Below are positions 33,733 to 42,473 of a stretch of 64,000 bases of DNA, piece by piece. Origin of the DNA: an uncultured Bacteroidales bacterium (GTDB taxonomy: Bacteria; Bacteroidota; Bacteroidia; Bacteroidales; UBA932); the NCBI GenBank assembly GCA_900545245.1, contig UQYV01000008.1:28507-92506 (forward strand). Reading direction: 5' to 3'. A program made the translations under genes and the position numbers. The notes under the pieces were generated by a model. That model saw only the letters and a list, made by a program, of their open reading frames with translations, ran no database searches and had not been told where the DNA came from. How positions within the stretch are numbered: the stretch's first letter is position 1; every line of letters starts with the position of its first letter.

Positions 33733-34278
33733 ATGCGCACTTTATATCAAGCAGTCCGGGACACGGGAGATCCCGACAAGATTGAAAGTAACGGTCCTAT
33801 AAAATGCACTGACAACAGTGCATGGCTTGGTCATGGTTATTATTTCTGGGATTCGTTCGTGGAACTCGCACACCATTGGGGAAAGACACACTACAAGGGG
33901 GGTTACATGGTTTGTTCTGCCACAAGCGAACTTGCCGAAGCTGATGTGTATGATCTGATAGACAATCCAGAGCACATACGAGAGTTCCGAGACATTTGCA
34001 AGGGCCTAATGTCAATCTACGGAATAGAGATAACTGTTCCATTCGCGATAGAGTATCTGAAAAGTGAGAATGACTACACATATAAGGCAATAAGAGCCTG
34101 TGGCATCAATTCATTCGGTAACTCTGTCGCGCAGAAGATTGTCTTTGAGCAAGGCCATAGAGCCTTCATGGAGATGTTTCCAGCATGGCAAATCTGCGTG
34201 ACAGACAAGAACATACTTACTTCTGGCTCATATAAAGTTATATATCCGCAAGAATATGCCATCGGCTATGTGATATAA
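33733..34278 (+). CDS. Putative ADP-ribosyltransferase-fold toxin
   Basis: 181 aa, no signal peptide. TLYQAVRDT at the N-terminus and SAWLGHGYYFWDSFVELAHHWG resemble the L-Y-H-G and G-x-G-I-Y-F-x-D-x-x-x-x-A strands of the PARP-like and DUF3990-like ADP-ribosyltransferase fold, although the first His is replaced. The later acidic catalytic residue cannot be assigned by eye. It follows a SecB-like gene by 9 bp, so a toxin role in a toxin-antitoxin-chaperone module is the best reading. This is moderate inference. Confidence 0.6.
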   Translation: MRTLYQAVRDTGDPDKIESNGPIKCTDNSAWLGHGYYFWDSFVELAHHWGKTHYKGGYMVCSATSELAEADVYDLIDNPEHIREFRDICKGLMSIYGIEITVPFAIEYLKSENDYTYKAIRACGINSFGNSVAQKIVFEQGHRAFMEMFPAWQICVTDKNILTSGSYKVIYPQEYAIGYVI

Positions 34279-34333
34279 TATCCGAGGTTAATAAACTAAA
34301 AGACAGCATATCGCATAGTTTTTCGAAAGTTAG

Positions 34334-34341
34334 TATATTTG
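34334..34341 (+). promoter_or_regulatory. -7 box for the truncated polyvalent-type gene
   Basis: TATATTTG, a perfect TAnnTTTG, 20 bp before the ATG at 34362. No good -33. Confidence 0.5.
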
Positions 34342-34361
34342 TCATTGAATGTGTACGTGAT

Positions 34362-34784
34362 ATGACAAATAATGAATTCTGGCTTTCAATACGAGAAATT
34401 ATTGACAATGGTTTCTCTGACGAAGGACTTACAAAACTAGATGAATATGCAGAACAATTCATTTCAGGACGGCTTGTTTATAAACGATTTTCACCGGCGG
34501 AGCAGCATGGCTGCGATGAGGGAGGTACAAATCATGTCATTGCATCCATACTCGCGGGAGCAGAAGTTGGCTCAGATAAATGCACTGCGCCAATCGGCAG
34601 TTTCAAAAGAGAGCAGCAATGCGGAGCGGTGCAGGAAAGGAGAATATTAGCTTCGGAGCCTACCTCGGCTACGCCTTTTGTTCACCAGAGCCGAAATACT
34701 GACTCGCAAAAGAAGCTAATTCTTCGGCTTACGGGACGGCTTGGCCGTCTTGCCTGCAGAAGGTCGCTCGGAGCGTTTCTTTGA
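34362..34784 (+). pseudogene. 3'-truncated polyvalent-kinase-type mobile-element gene
   Basis: The first 95 or so residues are a coherent protein: EFWLSIREIIDNGFSDEGLT, DEYAEQFISGRLVYKRFSPAEQ, HGCDEGGTNHVIASILAGAE, then SFKREQQCGAVQERRIL. I recognise this as the N-terminus of proteins on Bacteroidota conjugative or phage elements that normally continue into a polyvalent protein kinase-like domain. After about 34650 the frame becomes random-looking and runs antisense into the 3' end of rnr. The promoter is intact but most of the protein is missing, marking the scar of an element next to rnr. Confidence 0.6.
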
Positions 34785-36998
34785 AGGCTTTCCTTTGCCG
34801 GATTTGCTGCCCGAACGGTCCCCGCGGCGCTGCTTGTCGGTATATACCGAGTGTTCTGAGCGACGTCCTCCACGCCTTCCGCCCTCGTTACGTGAACCCT
34901 CACCCCGCTCCTCGCGTGGGGCGCGTTCCGGTGCGTCCGGCTCAACAAGCTCGTAGTCGAGCAGGCATTGTTCCTGGTTGGCCTTCTTCACGCGGATGCG
35001 GACAGGGTCGCCGAGGTTGTAGACCTTATGGGTGCGGCGACCGACAAGCGTGTAATGCTCGTCGTCGAACTGGAAAAAGTCCGAGCGAATGTCGCGCAGG
35101 GCGACCATTCCCTCAATCTTCGTCGGCTCAATCTCAACATACATTCCCCACTCTGTGAGACCGGAGATGTGACCGTCGAACTCGTTGCCTACCTTGTCCT
35201 GCATGAACTCAACAAGCTTGTACTTGACGCTCGCGCGCTCGGCCTCGGCGGCGACCACCTCACGCTGGGAAGCGTACTTGCAGGCGGCCTCGTAAGTCTC
35301 GCGGTCGGCACTCTTTCCTCCGGCGAGATAGGAAGCGAGAAGGCGGTGAACCATCATGTCCGGGTAGCGGCGTATAGGCGAGGTGAAATGGGTGTAATAG
35401 GTGAACGCGAGGCCGTAGTGACCGATGTTGTTGACGTCGTAGCGTGCCTTCGCCATCGTGCGGAGCGAAAGAAGCTCGATAGCATTGAACTCCGGCTTAT
35501 CCTTCGCCGAGTTGAAGAGACCGTTCAGCTCGCGGGAGAACTCCTTGCCGTTGGCAACCTTGCCGAGAGTGTAGCCGAAATTGCCCACAAATCCGCGCAG
35601 ATTGTCAATTTTTGCCATGTCAGGCTCGTCGTGTACACGATAGACAAAGGTCTTTTCTTCCTTCCAACCCTTTGCCGGAGCCTTTCCGGTGACCGCATAA
35701 CCATCCTTGTCGAGATTTGCACCCGTAGCAACAAATTCCGCCACACAACGGTTGGCAAGCAGCATAAACTCCTCGATGAGCCAGTTTGCCTCCTTTGAAA
35801 TCTTTTGGTGAACGCCAATCGGACGACCGAGTTCATCGACATCGACCTTCATCTCCGGGCGTTCGAAACTGATTGCCCCTGAAGCGAAACGCTTTTTGCG
35901 GAACTTCAGAGCCAGTTTATTGAGAATGAGCACAGCCTCCTGCACTTCCTCCGGAACGACGGTCGTTGTGCCGTCAACCGAAGTCTCGTAGCCTTTGATG
36001 ACCTTTCCCGCCTCGATGATTTCCTGGGCACCCTCGTAGGCGAAACGGTAGTCGGAATCGATTATCGTGCGGCCGAACCACCTCGTGACCACCCTTGCGA
36101 GAGGGGTTATTTCGAACACGGCAGAGAAAGTGAGCTTGCGCTCGTGCGGACGGAGAGAGCAGAGTTTGTTGCAGAGCTTCTCCGGAAGCATCGGCACGGT
36201 CCTGTCGACAAGGTAGACCGACGTTCCCCTTGCGCGCGCCTCCTCATCAACGACGGAGCCGGGCTGCACATAGTAGGAGACATCGGCGATGTGGATGCCG
36301 ACCTCGTAATTTCCGTTGTCCAGTTTCTTGAACGACAGAGCATCATCAAAGTCCTTCGCGTCGGAGGGGTCGATGGTGAAGGTCAGCGTCTTTGTGAAGT
36401 CGCGGCGAATCTTGTACTCCCCTGCAGGAATCTTCTCGAAAATCTTGTCCGCGGCATTCTCCACCTCAGGTTCGAACCTGTACGGCAGGCCGAACTCGGA
36501 AAGAATCGCATGCATCTCCGTCTCGTTCTCGCCAGGCATTCCGAGCACGTCGACAATATGTCCTGTCGGGCAGGTATCCCCTTTTTTCCAAAAGTCAACG
36601 ACGGCGGCAACTTTCATTCCCGTCTCAGCGTCCGGATGCTTGTCAAGGTCGGAGACGATGATGTCGTACGGCATATTCCTGCTCTGCATGAGCACCCACG
36701 CCTGTCCGTCGAAGATATGGAGTATTCCGATGAACGGGCGCTTCGACCTCTCGACGATTTCGACCACATATCCCTCTCTTCTCGACTTTTCCGTCTTCTC
36801 GCGGGTCACTGCAACCCTCACCCGGTCTCCGTGGAGCGCGCCGCCAATTTTCGACGCCCTCACATAGACGTCATCTTCTTCACCGTCAACAATTATGAAG
36901 GCATATCCTTCCCTCGTCATCTGCACTGTTCCCTCAAGCACGGGAATCTGCCTCTTTTCGCGGACCTTCCGCGCACCGAACTTTCTTTTCCTTGACAT
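34716..36998 (-). CDS. rnr: Ribonuclease R
   Basis: 760 aa. Cold-shock domains at the N-terminus (VQMTREGYAFIIVDGEEDDV and GDRVRVAV), then the RNB domain with catalytic aspartates in DPSDAKDFDDAL around residue 215, HIADVSYYV, FTSPIRRYPDMMVHRLL, and an S1 domain (FDGHISGLTEWGMYVEIE). The last 60 residues are very basic and low complexity (RRGGRRSEHS, SKKRSERPSA). A 3'-5' exoribonuclease that digests structured RNA in quality control and rRNA turnover. It shares an overlapping divergent promoter region with gpmI. Confidence 0.97.
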   Translation of the reverse strand: MSRKRKFGARKVREKRQIPVLEGTVQMTREGYAFIIVDGEEDDVYVRASKIGGALHGDRVRVAVTREKTEKSRREGYVVEIVERSKRPFIGILHIFDGQAWVLMQSRNMPYDIIVSDLDKHPDAETGMKVAAVVDFWKKGDTCPTGHIVDVLGMPGENETEMHAILSEFGLPYRFEPEVENAADKIFEKIPAGEYKIRRDFTKTLTFTIDPSDAKDFDDALSFKKLDNGNYEVGIHIADVSYYVQPGSVVDEEARARGTSVYLVDRTVPMLPEKLCNKLCSLRPHERKLTFSAVFEITPLARVVTRWFGRTIIDSDYRFAYEGAQEIIEAGKVIKGYETSVDGTTTVVPEEVQEAVLILNKLALKFRKKRFASGAISFERPEMKVDVDELGRPIGVHQKISKEANWLIEEFMLLANRCVAEFVATGANLDKDGYAVTGKAPAKGWKEEKTFVYRVHDEPDMAKIDNLRGFVGNFGYTLGKVANGKEFSRELNGLFNSAKDKPEFNAIELLSLRTMAKARYDVNNIGHYGLAFTYYTHFTSPIRRYPDMMVHRLLASYLAGGKSADRETYEAACKYASQREVVAAEAERASVKYKLVEFMQDKVGNEFDGHISGLTEWGMYVEIEPTKIEGMVALRDIRSDFFQFDDEHYTLVGRRTHKVYNLGDPVRIRVKKANQEQCLLDYELVEPDAPERAPREERGEGSRNEGGRRGGRRSEHSVYTDKQRRGDRSGSKSGKGKPSKKRSERPSAGKTAKPSRKPKN

Positions 36999-37005
36999 AT
37001 TTTAT

Positions 37006-37013
37006 TATCTTTG
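37006..37013 (+). promoter_or_regulatory. -7 box for gpmI
   Basis: TATCTTTG, a perfect TAnnTTTG, about 115 bp before the gpmI ATG. TSS expected near 37018, within the rnr -7 box on the other strand. Confidence 0.55.
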
Positions 37014-37018
37014 CGGCA

Positions 37019-37026
37019 CAAATTTA
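37019..37026 (-). promoter_or_regulatory. -7 box for rnr
   Basis: The minus strand reads TAAATTTG, a perfect TAnnTTTG, about 20 bp before the rnr ATG at 36998. Confidence 0.55.
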
Positions 37027-37127
37027 GTTAAAATAAAAACACTTGGGCATATTTATGTGCACAAAGATTCGTCACTTCGCTGAAAATGGCGGTAAAATTC
37101 ATTCGAAACGACAAAAAAACAAACAAT

Positions 37128-38651
37128 ATGAGTAAAAAAGTACTTCTTATGATCCTCGACGGTTGGGGCGAGGGCAAGCATGACTGGACAAACGCAATCT
37201 ACACTCAAGGGGCACCGTACATCGATTCGCTCCGCGCGAAATATCCACATTCTCATCTTCAGGCCTGCGGCGAGGCTGTGGGACTTCCTGAGGGACAGAT
37301 GGGAAATTCTGAGGTGGGACATTTGAACCTCGGTGCCGGAAGGGTCGTCTATCAGGACCTTGTGAAAATCAATATGGCGTGCAGGGAACACAAACTGCTT
37401 GAGAATCCGGAGATTAAGGCGGCTTACGATTATGTTGCCGCAAGCGGAAAGAAACTCCATTTTATGGGACTTATGTCAAAGGGCGGAGTGCATTCTTCGC
37501 AGGAGCACGTCTATGAGTTCCTCTCTGTTGCAAAGGAATATGGGTTGAAGGATGTTTTCGTACATTGCTTTATGGACGGACGTGACTGCGATCCTCACAG
37601 CGGAAAAGGCTTTGTGGAGGAGCTTGAGGCAGAGATGGCCGGGAGCTGCGGAAAGGTGGCATCTGTTTGCGGAAGGTTCTATGCGATGGACCGCGACAAG
37701 AGATGGGACAGAGTGAAGGCGGCTTATGATATGCTCGTGAACGGCGAGGGTGTGAAGGCGACTTCAGCAACCGCTGCCATCGAAGAGTCCTACAATGCGG
37801 AGATTACCGACGAGTTCATCAAGCCGACTGTCATCACTGACGCTGCCGGAGAGGCTCTCGGAAAGGTGGAAGAGGGTGACGCAGTGATTTTCTTCAACTT
37901 CCGCAACGACCGCGCAAGGGAAATCACCGCTGTCCTCACTCAGACCGATATGCCGGAGCAGGGAATGCACAAACTTCCGCTCTACTACTGCTGTATGACT
38001 CCATACGACTCTTCATTCACCGGAGTCCACATCCTCTTCCCTAAGGAAAATGTGCTCGACACGCTCGGAGAGACGGTTGCAAAGGCCGGAAAGAGGCAGC
38101 TTCGCATTGCGGAGACCGAAAAATATGCCCACGTGACTTTCTTCTTCAACGGAGGAAGGGAGGCGCAGTTTGAGAATGAGGACCGCATCCTGGTGAATTC
38201 ACCGAAGGTTCCGACCTACGACCTGCTGCCGGAAATGAGTGCCGTGGAGGTGACTGACAAGCTTGTGGAGGCAATCAACGAGGGAAAGGAGGATATGATT
38301 ATCCTCAATTTCGCCAACGGAGATATGGTGGGCCATACGGGCGTATTTACATCCATCTGCCGTGCGGTGGCGAAGATTGACCAGTGTGTGAAGAGGGTTG
38401 TGGAAGCCGCTGTGGCTCAGGATTATGCTGTGCTTCTCACTGCTGACCACGGAAATGCAGACCACGCTGTCAATTCCGACGGCACGCCTAATACGGCACA
38501 CTCCCTCAACACCGTGCAGTTCATCGTGATTAACGCCGGGGAGGAGGTGAAGACCGTGAAGGACGGACGCCTTGCGGATGTTGCTCCTACTATTTTGAAG
38601 TTGATGGGTATTTCACAACCAAAGGCTATGACCGGGTGTGCGCTTATATAA
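37128..38651 (+). CDS. gpmI: 2,3-bisphosphoglycerate-independent phosphoglycerate mutase
   Basis: 507 aa from the ATG at 37128 (MSKKVLLMILDGWGEG); the longer frame from 37086 has no homology-like sequence. Catalytic Ser61 in GQMGNSEVGHLN and metal-binding Asp11 in ILDGWG. HCFMDGRDCDPHSG, FFNFRNDRARE, NFANGDMVGHTG and LTADHGNADHAV carry the remaining metal ligands and substrate residues. A glycolytic and gluconeogenic enzyme interconverting 3- and 2-phosphoglycerate, Mn-dependent. The stop codon overlaps a 100-bp palindromic element. Confidence 0.97.
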   Translation: MSKKVLLMILDGWGEGKHDWTNAIYTQGAPYIDSLRAKYPHSHLQACGEAVGLPEGQMGNSEVGHLNLGAGRVVYQDLVKINMACREHKLLENPEIKAAYDYVAASGKKLHFMGLMSKGGVHSSQEHVYEFLSVAKEYGLKDVFVHCFMDGRDCDPHSGKGFVEELEAEMAGSCGKVASVCGRFYAMDRDKRWDRVKAAYDMLVNGEGVKATSATAAIEESYNAEITDEFIKPTVITDAAGEALGKVEEGDAVIFFNFRNDRAREITAVLTQTDMPEQGMHKLPLYYCCMTPYDSSFTGVHILFPKENVLDTLGETVAKAGKRQLRIAETEKYAHVTFFFNGGREAQFENEDRILVNSPKVPTYDLLPEMSAVEVTDKLVEAINEGKEDMIILNFANGDMVGHTGVFTSICRAVAKIDQCVKRVVEAAVAQDYAVLLTADHGNADHAVNSDGTPNTAHSLNTVQFIVINAGEEVKTVKDGRLADVAPTILKLMGISQPKAMTGCALI

Positions 38652-38749
38652 AAAGCGGTCTGCTGCGTTGAACGGTGAAGATAAAATCCTCACAACCGAA
38701 AGGTTGCTGCGGTTTTATCTTCACCGTCCGCCTTGCATCCCATCTTTTT
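38650..38749 (-). repeat. 100-bp palindromic element, copy A
   Basis: It starts AAAAAG and ends CTTTTT. The outer stem 38672-38686 pairs perfectly with 38713-38727 (15 bp). A central hairpin CAACC-GAAA-GGTTG lies at 38693-38706. Its reverse complement matches copy B (40232-40331) in the ends, the central loop and overall length, while the middle stem differs in sequence but still pairs. It could act as a bidirectional terminator after gpmI. Confidence 0.85.
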
Positions 38750-38786
38750 ATATAACCGCACTCTCAGATGTCTATTAAGCTAATTT

Positions 38787-38825
38787 GCCCGCTGTGTCAT
38801 TGAATTGGCGCAGCGGGCATTTTTT
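38787..38825 (+). terminator. Second terminator downstream of gpmI
   Basis: GCCCGCTG (38787-38794) pairs with CAGCGGGC (38811-38818), followed by six T. Confidence 0.8.
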
Positions 38826-38884
38826 GAGAGTATAAATATTTTTAATGTATAAGTTAAAAACTACTCAGATTTCTTATTCATTTC

Positions 38885-38914
38885 TTGTATATGTGAAAAA
38901 CTATCGTATCTTTG
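38885..38914 (+). promoter_or_regulatory. Consensus promoter of the DUF4143 ATPase gene
   Basis: TTG (38885-38887), 19-bp spacer, TATCTTTG (38907-38914). TSS near 38919, only about 14 nt before the ATG at 38933. Confidence 0.75.
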
Positions 38915-38932
38915 CAGAAATTTCATTTATAT

Positions 38933-40147
38933 ATGAACTTATTCAACAGAGAGTATTATATTGAAAAAGTCCAAAGGTATTTGGGCAAAGGACTTATAGT
39001 GGTGCTCACCGGACAAAGACGAGTGGGTAAAAGTTGCATATTACAGAGTGTCAGCAGCAGAATCAAAAAAGAGAATGAGGATGCCAACACCATATATATA
39101 AATAAGGAATACGCCGAGTTCCGCGGCATAAACACAGACATGGAACTTAACAGATACGTTGACAATCTGTTACAAAAAGACAAGAAAAATTTCCTGTTTA
39201 TTGATGAGGTTCAAGACATTCAAGGCTTTGAGAACTCGCTACGAAACTATCAGGCAAAGCAAACTTGTGACATCATTATTACCGGCAGCAATGCAACGAT
39301 GCTGTCCGGTGAGCTTGCAACATATCTTTCGGGAAGATATATAGAGATACATATCCAAAGTCTCGATTATACTGAATTTCTTGAATTTCACAGACTTCAA
39401 GACGATAGGGACTCCCTATTGAAATACTTCACATTCGGAGGATTGCCGCAACTCTCGCATATTGGACTTGACAATCGGCAAATGATTCTCGACTATCTCG
39501 GAGATGTCTATAACACAGTGATGATGAAGGACATCATTTCGCGGGAGAATATACGTAATGTACGTTTTCTGGAAGATATCGCACATTTCGTAAGTGACAA
39601 TATAGGAAAGAACATCTCCGCCAACAGCATCTGCAAATTTATGCGGTCGCAAGGAATGACTATCTCGCCTACACTTGTTTCAAATTATCTCGGTTTACTG
39701 TCAAATGCTTACATAATCAACCAAGTGAAGCGCTACGATATTCACGGACGAAAGATATTCGAGACAAATGAGAAATACTATTTCGAAGACATCGGACTCC
39801 GAAATTCTATTGCCGGAGTAAATCTCCGCAGAGATATTGAAAAGATTCTGGAAAATGCAGTTTATCTTCATCTCAAGAAATATGGTTACAAAGTCTTTGT
39901 CGGACAGCTGCAAAACGCGGAAATAGATTTTGTCGCTGAGAGAGACGGGCAGCGGGCTTATATTCAAGTCTGCTACCTGCTGCAAAGCGATGAAACCATT
40001 GAACGCGAGTTCGGCAATTTACTCAAGATCAAGGATAATTTCCAGAAGATAGTAGTCTGCATGGACGACATAGCCACACACGGCGTGTACGATGGAATTA
40101 AATGTATCCATATCAAAGATTTCTTAAAATCCCCCGCTGATATTTAA
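38933..40147 (+). CDS. AAA-type ATPase with DUF4143 C-terminal domain
   Basis: 404 aa. Start at the first ATG after the promoter (MNLFNREYYIEKVQ). Walker A GQRRVGKS at 27-34, Walker B in FLFIDEVQDIQG near 88-98, sensor-like IITGSNATMLSGEL and LSGRYIEIHIQSLDYTEFLEF. The DUF4143 region carries YYFEDIGLRNSI and a nuclease-like NAEIDFVAERDGQRAYIQV near the C-terminus. Such proteins are common accessory ATPases of unknown role in Bacteria and Archaea. It stands alone between two inverted palindromic elements, which suggests it is cargo of a mobile or recombining cassette. Confidence 0.9.
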   Translation: MNLFNREYYIEKVQRYLGKGLIVVLTGQRRVGKSCILQSVSSRIKKENEDANTIYINKEYAEFRGINTDMELNRYVDNLLQKDKKNFLFIDEVQDIQGFENSLRNYQAKQTCDIIITGSNATMLSGELATYLSGRYIEIHIQSLDYTEFLEFHRLQDDRDSLLKYFTFGGLPQLSHIGLDNRQMILDYLGDVYNTVMMKDIISRENIRNVRFLEDIAHFVSDNIGKNISANSICKFMRSQGMTISPTLVSNYLGLLSNAYIINQVKRYDIHGRKIFETNEKYYFEDIGLRNSIAGVNLRRDIEKILENAVYLHLKKYGYKVFVGQLQNAEIDFVAERDGQRAYIQVCYLLQSDETIEREFGNLLKIKDNFQKIVVCMDDIATHGVYDGIKCIHIKDFLKSPADI

Positions 40148-40231
40148 ATCCAAATAAAGGGTGAGGATTTCATCAAACCGTCCAACGAAGCGGACCGCCT
40201 AAAGTTAAATCGCTGAGAGGAGGGGATGAAG

Positions 40232-40331
40232 AAAAAGATGGGATGCAAGGCGCTCGGCGAAGCCAAATACCGTAGCAACCTTTCGGTTGTGAGGATTTTG
40301 GCAAGCCGAGCAACGCGGCAGACCGCTTTTT
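40232..40331 (+). repeat. 100-bp palindromic element, copy B
   Basis: Same length and ends as copy A, in the opposite orientation. Central CAACC-TTTC-GGTTG at 40276-40289. Middle stem CTCGGC (40253-40258) with GCCGAG (40305-40310), plus GCCAAA with TTTGGC. It lies between the converging ATPase and M3 peptidase genes, a fitting place for a bidirectional terminator. Confidence 0.85.
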
Positions 40332-40345
40332 CTTCGCCCCTCCCG

Positions 40346-42445
40346 TTATTTCAGGCCTCGGGCTTTTAATAGCCACTGCGGATCAGGAGCGGCCCCGCGG
40401 AAGCGCTCGTAGAGCACCATCGGTTGCTCGCTGCCGCCGGCTTCAAGGATGTTGTGCTTGAAGGAGGCTGCGGTTGCGGGATCGAAAATGCCGCGTTGGC
40501 GGAAAAGCTCGAAGGCGTCCTTGTCGAGAACCTCAGCCCAGAGGTAGCTGTAGTAGCCGGCACTGTAGCCGCTGTTGAAAATGTGGTTGAAGTAGGATGT
40601 GCGGTAGCGCGGGATGATTTCGTCGATAAGACCCATCTGTGCGCGTGCTTGGGCTTCAAACTTCTCAATGTCGATGAGTTTGCCGTCCCCGTCCGGACAG
40701 TCGGTCTCAGATGCGAGCGGAGAGCCGGCCGGGACGCTGACAGAGGCAAGCTCGTGCCATTTCATATCCAGAATCGATGCGGCCGCAAGCTCCGTGGTCA
40801 TAAATCCCTGGTTGAAAGTTCCTGCTGCTACAATTTTCTTTACAAGAGACTCAGGAATCACCTCACCGCTCTCGTAATGGAAGGCGTAGGTGGAGAGAAC
40901 CTCAGGCTGAAACGCCCAGTTTTCATTAATCTGAGACGGAAGTTCCACAAAGTCGCGTGCGACGGATGTGCCGCTGACGCCCTTATAGTGGCATTTGGTG
41001 AGAAGACCGTGGAGCGCGTGACCGAATTCGTGGAACATCGTTCCCACTTCGTCAATGCTCAGCAGTGACGGTTTGTCGGCTGTCGGTTTGGTGAAATTGC
41101 CCACATTCACGATAATCGGACGGATTTCTGTCCCGTCTGCTGCAACCCACTGATTGCGGATGTTGTTCATCCACGCTCCGCCGCGTTTTGTTCCGCGAGG
41201 ATAGTAGTCGGTGGTGAGTATTCCCAAAAGACTCCCGTCGGTGGCGTCAGAAACGCGGAACACCTCCACATCAGGGTGATATTTCGGCGCGCCTTCAACA
41301 GGTTTAATGCTAATGCCGTAGAGTTTGGAGGCTGTCGCGAAAACGCCCGCACGGACATTCTCCATCTTGAAATATGGACGGGTCTGAGCTTCGTCAAGGT
41401 CGTATTTGTCTTTACGCACCCGCTCTGAATAATAAGCCCAGTCCCAAGGCTGCACCCGGCTCCCCTCAGGAAGCAGACCGTCGGCGATGTCCTTATCCAT
41501 AGCAGCCTGCAAATCAACAAGTTCCTCACGAGCTTTCGCAATCGCAGGAGTTATGATTGTCTTAAGAAAACTGTCCACAGCCTCGGGAGTTCCCGCCATT
41601 TTGTCCGAAAGGATGAATGCGGCAGGTGTGTCATAACCCAGAAGACGAGCCTTTTCCTGACGGAGACTGAGGATTTTCATAATGATTTCCCTGTTGTCTG
41701 TCGCTCCCCCATTCGCTCCACGTTTGGAGTAGGCACGGAACATCTTTTCACGAAGTTCACGATTGGAGCAACTTCCCATAGTCGCGGCATATTGGGAAAC
41801 ACTGATGCCGAATTCCGCAGCGAAGGCATTATTTTCGGCAAGAAGATTGGTTCCGAAAGTTTGCTCCAGAGAAGCGAGAGATGAATTGATTTGCCTCATC
41901 CTGTCTTGCTTCAACGAGTCAAGAGCCACGCCATTTGCGACAAAGGCGCGATAGACCTTGTCAAGGAGCATCTGCTGCTCACGACCCAGAGCCACGCCAC
42001 AGTCCTCACATCCGCTTTCACGGGCAAATTCGGAGTCGGCATAGACCTTCTGCACCCTTTCGAAAAGCGAGGAGTTAAGATAGATATTGCTCGAATGCTG
42101 CGAAACCATAGGGATGACTTTTTCCACAACAGTCTGAAGTTCAGGAGTTCCGTCGGTTTCCGAAAGATTGAAGAGCACGCCCTCCACTTTCTCCAGCAGC
42201 CCGCCCGAGAGGTCCAAAGCTGCGACGGTATTCTCAAAAGTCGGCGCCTCGGCACAATTCACGATTGCGGAAATTTCCTCATTCTGCTGACGTATTCCCT
42301 CTTCGACCGCAGGGATATAATCCCCCACCTTGATTTTCTCGAACGGCGGAATCCCGTAAGGAGTGTCCCATTCTGCGAAGAACGGATTTTCGCGGCATCC
42401 GACCAATGCCAATGCTGTTGCCATAATAACGATTGTCTTTTTCAT
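40346..42445 (-). CDS. M3 family metallopeptidase lipoprotein (second Dcp-type paralog)
   Basis: 699 aa. Lipoprotein signal MKKTIVIMATALALVGC (Cys17). Zinc motif in MFHEFGHALHGLL near residue 470, SGTSVARDFVELPSQINENW as in the paralog at 4454-6550, and HIFNSGYSAGYYSYLWAEV near the C-terminus. Predicted periplasmic dipeptidyl carboxypeptidase acting on short peptides. It contains an insertion (TDCPDGDGKLIDIEKFEAQ) absent from the first paralog. It follows hipA by 28 bp, probably by chance. Confidence 0.92.
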   Translation of the reverse strand: MKKTIVIMATALALVGCRENPFFAEWDTPYGIPPFEKIKVGDYIPAVEEGIRQQNEEISAIVNCAEAPTFENTVAALDLSGGLLEKVEGVLFNLSETDGTPELQTVVEKVIPMVSQHSSNIYLNSSLFERVQKVYADSEFARESGCEDCGVALGREQQMLLDKVYRAFVANGVALDSLKQDRMRQINSSLASLEQTFGTNLLAENNAFAAEFGISVSQYAATMGSCSNRELREKMFRAYSKRGANGGATDNREIIMKILSLRQEKARLLGYDTPAAFILSDKMAGTPEAVDSFLKTIITPAIAKAREELVDLQAAMDKDIADGLLPEGSRVQPWDWAYYSERVRKDKYDLDEAQTRPYFKMENVRAGVFATASKLYGISIKPVEGAPKYHPDVEVFRVSDATDGSLLGILTTDYYPRGTKRGGAWMNNIRNQWVAADGTEIRPIIVNVGNFTKPTADKPSLLSIDEVGTMFHEFGHALHGLLTKCHYKGVSGTSVARDFVELPSQINENWAFQPEVLSTYAFHYESGEVIPESLVKKIVAAGTFNQGFMTTELAAASILDMKWHELASVSVPAGSPLASETDCPDGDGKLIDIEKFEAQARAQMGLIDEIIPRYRTSYFNHIFNSGYSAGYYSYLWAEVLDKDAFELFRQRGIFDPATAASFKHNILEAGGSEQPMVLYERFRGAAPDPQWLLKARGLK

Positions 42446-42473
42446 ACGATATATATTTTTTCGATTTTCATTT

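Noticed and set aside
34968..36995. Long plus-strand open frames opposite rnr (34968-35798, 36144-36995)
   Set aside because: They lie wholly antisense to a certain RNase R gene and have no signal, motif or promoter; they are by-products of its codon use.
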